Below are positions 60,703 to 64,000 of a stretch of DNA of 64,000 nucleotides, piece by piece (positions within the stretch are counted from its first letter, which is position 1; each line of letters opens with the position of its first letter). The stretch comes from Nocardiopsis sp. YSL2. Lineage in GTDB: Bacteria > Actinomycetota > Actinomycetes > Streptosporangiales > Streptosporangiaceae. Where the stretch lies: the NCBI RefSeq assembly GCF_030555055.1, contig NZ_JAMOAO010000001.1:1054001-1118000 (forward strand), written 5' to 3'. The notes beneath the pieces are model-generated. The model had not been told where the DNA came from, searched no databases, and saw nothing but the letters and a program-made list of their open reading frames with translations. The position numbers were made by a program, and so were the translations under genes.

Positions 60703-61089
60703 CTAGGCGTGGTGCATGATCTGGATCAGGTTGCCGCAGGTGTCGTCGAACACCGCGGTGGTGACCGGCCCCATCTCCAGGGGCTCCTGGGTGAAACGCA
60801 CCCCGTGCTCGCGCAGCCGGTCGTACTCCGCGCGCACGTCGTCCACGGCGAACGCGGTGACCGGGATGCCGTCGCTGACCAGCGCCTCCCGGTACGGCTT
60901 CACCGCGGGATGCCCGGCCGGTTCCAGGAGCAGCTCGGTCCCCTCGGGTTCCTGCGGGGAGACCACGGTCAGCCACCGGTCCTCCCCGAGCGGGACCTCG
61001 GTCTTCTTCACGAAACCCAGCACGTCGGTGTAGAAGCGCAGGGCCTTGTCCTGGTCGTCGACGAAGACGCTGGTCAGATGGATCCTCAT
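60703..61089 (-). CDS. VOC-family (glyoxalase-like) protein
   Basis: The 128-residue protein is a single VOC unit: RIHLTSVFVDDQDKALRFYT, DVLGFVKKTEVPLGEDRWLT, LLLEPAGHP and a second half ending AVFDDTCGNLIQIMHH. His3, Glu and the Gln/His positions fit metal-binding glyoxalase or dioxygenase-like folds; the substrate is unknown. ATG overlaps the ArsR stop (ATGA), so it is the second gene of the ArsR operon and its likely target. Confidence 0.9.
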   Translation of the reverse strand: MRIHLTSVFVDDQDKALRFYTDVLGFVKKTEVPLGEDRWLTVVSPQEPEGTELLLEPAGHPAVKPYREALVSDGIPVTAFAVDDVRAEYDRLREHGVRFTQEPLEMGPVTTAVFDDTCGNLIQIMHHA

Positions 61090-61379
61090 GGTGTGGTCTC
61101 TCCTTCGTCGGGCCTGGTCCACCGCTCGGCGATGTGCCGCAGCGGTGCCGTGTTCAGGTCGTGGAACTTGTAGCGCCCCTCCCGTCGGCTCTCGACGAGT
61201 CCGGCGGCCTCCAGCACGCCCAGGTGCTGCGAGACCGCCTGGCGCGACATCGCGAGCTCGTGCTTCATGCTCAGCCGCGAGCAGATCTCGAACAGTGTCT
61301 GTCCTGGACGCTCGGCGAGTTCGTCGAGGATCGTACGGCGCGTGGGGTCGGCCAAGGCTTTGAATACGTCGTCGGCCAT
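61086..61379 (-). CDS. ArsR-family transcriptional regulator
   Basis: A 97-residue winged HTH: VFKALADPTRRTILDELAER, LFEICSRLSMKHELAMSRQA then VSQHLGVLEAAGLVESRREG, and YKFHDLNTAPLRHIAERW. There is no CxC metal site, so it belongs to the non-metal ArsR type often paired with VOC or SRPBCC genes. The start ATG lies 6 nt from a TATAGT -10 box, so the mRNA is probably leaderless. A perfect palindrome spans the promoter, pointing to autorepression. Confidence 0.93.
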   Translation of the reverse strand: MADDVFKALADPTRRTILDELAERPGQTLFEICSRLSMKHELAMSRQAVSQHLGVLEAAGLVESRREGRYKFHDLNTAPLRHIAERWTRPDEGETTP

Positions 61380-61385
61380 GCGTCC

Positions 61386-61415
61386 ACTATAGGCAAGTGG
61401 ATACTTGCCTATCAA
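61386..61415 (-). promoter_or_regulatory. Leaderless promoter with perfect palindromic operator
   Basis: Reading on the minus strand: TTGATA (-35), 18 nt, TATAGT (-10), 6 nt, ATG. The palindrome ataggcaagt-ggat-acttgcctat (61389-61412) lies across the spacer and touches both boxes, so ArsR binding would block polymerase. Confidence 0.75.
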
Positions 61416-61637
61416 GTCACCACCTGCACGATCGCCATCAAACCCCTTGCGGTCGGCTTCTACGGGCCACCGGGGTGCCCTCGGCGCGGCGCCTGCGCGG
61501 CCCCGCCTTCGCCACCGCCCAACCTGCGCGAACGGCACCACGGGGATGTTTCGGCCAAAGGCCCGGGTATCTCCGTTCGCCGGGCACGGACCGCCCGGCC
61601 TCCCTAGGGTCGTGCGGAACGATCCCGAGGAGCATCG

Positions 61638-63368
61638 ATGCCCAGTCCAGCGGAGCACTCGCTCCCCCGCGACCCCTACCGGAACCTGGTCCTGCTCGCC
61701 CTGCTCACCCTGTCCGGGCGTCCGCCCGCCCACGACCTGCTGCAACGGGCACACCGGTCGGTGACCGCCGCCCTGCCGTGGGGGCGGCGCAATCCCCGGG
61801 CACACGAGTACCCGCGAGTCCGCCGCAGGGTCCTGCGTCGGGCCCTGCGCGCCCGCGGCACGCCCCGCCGCACCGGTCTGCGCATCACTCCCCTCGACGG
61901 ATTCGGCACGCTCACCCGGGCCCTGGCGCCCCTGGACGGACTCGGTCCGGCCGCCCGTGCGGGGTTCGCCCTGCTACGGATCGAACGTCTGGACCCGGAG
62001 GAGGCGGCCGCACTCCTGCGGTCGGTGGGGGTGGCCGACCCCGAGCGGGCGCTGGACGAGGCGGGCGCCGTGCCCGACGGCTTCCGGCCGCCCGACCCCA
62101 CGGTGGTACGCGTGAGCGGGCGCGGCGCTCCCCCGGGGCGGCCCTTGCTGCTGGCGGCCGGAGCCGCGGGGCTCGCCCTCGCCCTGGGGCCGGTGGCCCT
62201 GGTCGGTTCGGCTCCACCGGAGGAGCCGCAGGGCGGTCCGGTGTCCTCAGCGGTGACGGCCACGGCGCTGACGAACGGGCAGGCGTGGCGGGAGAGCTTC
62301 CGGCTGGACCTGACGGCCTGGCACGCCAGGGGCGGCGCCACCGGCGACGACGCGCTGGTACACGAGGCCGTGGCCGCCTGGAGCGACCGCGGGCAGGCGC
62401 CGCGCGACCCGCGGCTGGTGTTCGCCGGCCGGGTGGACGGACGCGAGGTGGTGGTGCTGCACGATGCGCCGTGGGCGGCCCGCTACACCCGGGAAGGGGA
62501 CGACGCGGAGGTGGAGGTGTTCCCCGAACCCGCCGAGGGGGTGGCGAACTGGCCGGCACTGCGCCTGTCCGAGACGGCCGAGGGCACGCGCTTCCTGCTG
62601 CCGCCGTGGGTCACCGAGGCGGCGTGGGCGTCCCTGGGCACCTCGGAGGACGGCTGGTCGGAGGCGGCGGTGGACGACCACGGGGTGACGGGCCCCCTGC
62701 CTGCCGGAGAGCACTGCGGAACCGGTCCGGTCCTGCGGCTGCGCGCCCCCGATGTCGCGCACGGACAGCCCTACACCGTCATCGACCTCGGTGGGCCCTC
62801 CACCGCCCACCTGGGGTACATGCCGCCGCCGCCCGCCGAGATCCGCCGCCTGGGACCGCACGAGGTACTGGACCCCGAGCACGGCTTCGACCTGTGGGGT
62901 GAGGCGGCCTGCGCGGGCGACGCCCCGCGCAGGTCGGTGGTCGCGGCGACGGCGTGGGAGTTCGCCGAGCAGGAGCTGCCTGGTGGTGGCACCGGCCGAT
63001 GGGTGTGCGTGCGCTACGGCACCCACGACGGCGGCGGCCTGGCGCGCGCGGTCCTGGTGGCGAGAACCGGCGAGGGAACCGAGACGATCACCGCCGGGGA
63101 GCGCCGGGGCGGCTGGGAGTGCAGCAACCTCGACCGCCAGGTGGTGGCGGGTACCTGGTGGCAGGCGGACGACGGCCGGTGGCACTACCTGGCGGCGGCC
63201 TCGCGCGAGGTCGCCGACCTGCGGGTGTCGGGCGCGGTCGACGGCGGCGGGGAGGGCCCCGCCCTGGCCGTGGACGGGCCGCGGCGCGGCGACGGCCCAC
63301 CCGCCGGTCCCGTCACGGTGAGCGCGGTGGACGTCCACGGCGACGCGATGACCCCGCTCACGGACTGA
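61638..63368 (+). CDS. Large single-pass membrane protein, unknown function
   Basis: A 576-residue protein with a cytoplasmic helical N-terminal part (about 1-165, Arg-rich and Leu-rich: YRNLVLLALLTLSGRPPAHD, RVRRRVLRRALRARGTPRR, ALLRIERLDPEEAAALLRSV, which resembles sigma-like helices), one membrane helix (LLLAAGAAGLALALGPVALV, about 168-187), and a long extracytoplasmic domain to the end with paired Cys (EAACAGDAPRR, RWVCVRYGTHDGG, GWECSNLDRQ). No family is recognised. The start has AGGAGC upstream (cgaggagcatcgATG). It stands alone. Confidence 0.75.
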   Translation: MPSPAEHSLPRDPYRNLVLLALLTLSGRPPAHDLLQRAHRSVTAALPWGRRNPRAHEYPRVRRRVLRRALRARGTPRRTGLRITPLDGFGTLTRALAPLDGLGPAARAGFALLRIERLDPEEAAALLRSVGVADPERALDEAGAVPDGFRPPDPTVVRVSGRGAPPGRPLLLAAGAAGLALALGPVALVGSAPPEEPQGGPVSSAVTATALTNGQAWRESFRLDLTAWHARGGATGDDALVHEAVAAWSDRGQAPRDPRLVFAGRVDGREVVVLHDAPWAARYTREGDDAEVEVFPEPAEGVANWPALRLSETAEGTRFLLPPWVTEAAWASLGTSEDGWSEAAVDDHGVTGPLPAGEHCGTGPVLRLRAPDVAHGQPYTVIDLGGPSTAHLGYMPPPPAEIRRLGPHEVLDPEHGFDLWGEAACAGDAPRRSVVAATAWEFAEQELPGGGTGRWVCVRYGTHDGGGLARAVLVARTGEGTETITAGERRGGWECSNLDRQVVAGTWWQADDGRWHYLAAASREVADLRVSGAVDGGGEGPALAVDGPRRGDGPPAGPVTVSAVDVHGDAMTPLTD

Positions 63369-63443
63369 CTCCGGCGTCCCGGTGGGCGCCTGCTTCCGAA
63401 ACGCCACGTCCGAAGGGCCGCCCCGGGATCGTCCACGGCTCCG

Positions 63444-64000
63444 TCAGAGCCGTTCGGCGCCGGTGGCCCTCGGTTGCCAGGTGCGGAGCCGTCCGCACAT
63501 GCCGAAGCGCCGCGGTCCCGGGTGCGGTTCGGTGCGCACCAGCGCGGCGTCGTGCATGGCGCCCGGTTCGCCCCGTTCCAGGGCCGCGAGCTGGTCGCGG
63601 GTCAGCTCCAGCTCCCGCTCCACGTTCTCGTGCCAGATCCGGCGCCAGGCCGCGACCCTTGGCCGCACCACCCGCGCCGCGCTCCGCTGGAACTCCCGCA
63701 GGGCCTCCTGGCCGTTCTCCGCGACCGACGCGACGAGTTCGAGGTAGCCCTCCATGGCGAGGTCGCGGCGCGCCCTGGCCTGTCGGCCGAGCTCCTCCTC
63801 GGACGCGTCCGCGGAGAGCGCGGCCGCGGCGTCGTAGCCCTCGGGGTCGGCGAGCACCCCGCGCGGGAAGGTGAAGACCGCGTCACCCGCCTCCGGCAGC
63901 CCCGCGTTCTGCATGACCACGGTGAGTTCCAGGCCGCCGTGGTTGACCAGGCGGTGCACGGTGCCCGGGCCGAACCACAGGACGGTGCCGGCGGACAGGT
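63444..64000 (-). CDS. Cupin-domain protein, 5' end outside window
   Basis: The frame is open to the right edge. Its visible start reads LSAGTVLWFGPGTVHRLVNH then GGLELTVVMQNAGLPEAGDA, which is the second half of a cupin barrel, followed by a helical Arg/Glu-rich C-terminal half (YLELVASVAENGQEALREFQ). The His of GTVHR is a possible metal ligand. The rest of the cupin lies outside. Function unknown. Confidence 0.7.
   Translation of the reverse strand, partial: LSAGTVLWFGPGTVHRLVNHGGLELTVVMQNAGLPEAGDAVFTFPRGVLADPEGYDAAAALSADASEEELGRQARARRDLAMEGYLELVASVAENGQEALREFQRSAARVVRPRVAAWRRIWHENVERELELTRDQLAALERGEPGAMHDAALVRTEPHPGPRRFGMCGRLRTWQPRATGAERL

Noticed and set aside
61397-62902. 501-codon plus-strand frame overlapping the large membrane protein gene
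   Set aside because: Another frame of the same GC-rich DNA; composition is Gly/Arg/Pro only and there is no ribosome site.

Overview
The window reads as high-GC actinobacterial chromosome, most likely a Nocardiopsis-type member of the Streptosporangiales. This is inferred from codon bias and family content: an XRE-DUF5753 regulator paired with DUF397, a BldC-like HTH, snapalysin, DUF6507 and DUF6177, and LamG/RHS surface proteins. No marker gene fixes the genus. Most of the window is accessory DNA.

Region 1-14.4 kb. The left edge holds two exported proteins on the minus strand and a small membrane-anchored protein, probably cargo of an integrative element. Then comes a tightly coupled minus-strand glycosylation cluster (5' to 3': BldC-like HTH, GT4-like transferase, two GT-A-like proteins with another GT4-like gene between them), facing a P-loop kinase and an FkbM methyltransferase. 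It is followed by an RsbW-like ATPase with an 82-residue partner, an XRE-DUF5753/DUF397 pair with a perfect operator-like palindrome, an IS110 transposase, a TIGR02391-like protein and small unknown genes.

Region 14.8-56.4 kb. Four partial copies of a tRNA-Arg(UCU) 3' end lie at about 14.91, 20.61, 45.87 and 56.43 kb. Copies 2 and 3 share over 150 bp of flank with conserved inverted repeats. No intact tRNA is present, so these look like attachment-site scars of stacked integrative elements. Three tyrosine-integrase relics (33.1, 52.1 and 56.5 kb) and other gene scraps support this. Scar 1 to 2 carries a predicted cytoplasm-facing solute-binding fusion protein, an oligo-1,6-glucosidase and a PD-(D/E)XK nuclease-like protein. 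Scar 2 to 3 carries two parallel three-gene conflict modules: secreted LamG/DNRLRE protein, giant Sec-exported RHS polymorphic toxin, and a different small immunity gene overlapping each toxin's stop codon. Scar 3 to 4 carries a type VII secretion toxin locus (DUF6507, WXG-type toxin with PD-(D/E)XK-like tail, likely immunity, DUF6177), integrase/ATPase/IS3 relics, and a histidine kinase-response regulator-CPBP protease operon.

Region 56.5-64 kb. An integrase N-terminal relic is followed by three orphan immunity-type genes (barstar-like, DUF4259-like, SUKH/SMI1-KNR4). More ordinary genes follow: snapalysin metalloprotease, an ArsR-VOC operon with a leaderless promoter overlapped by a perfect palindrome, a large single-pass membrane protein, and a cupin protein cut by the window end.

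Together, the middle of the window looks like a tRNA integration hotspot that accumulates contact-dependent or secreted toxins and matching immunities.
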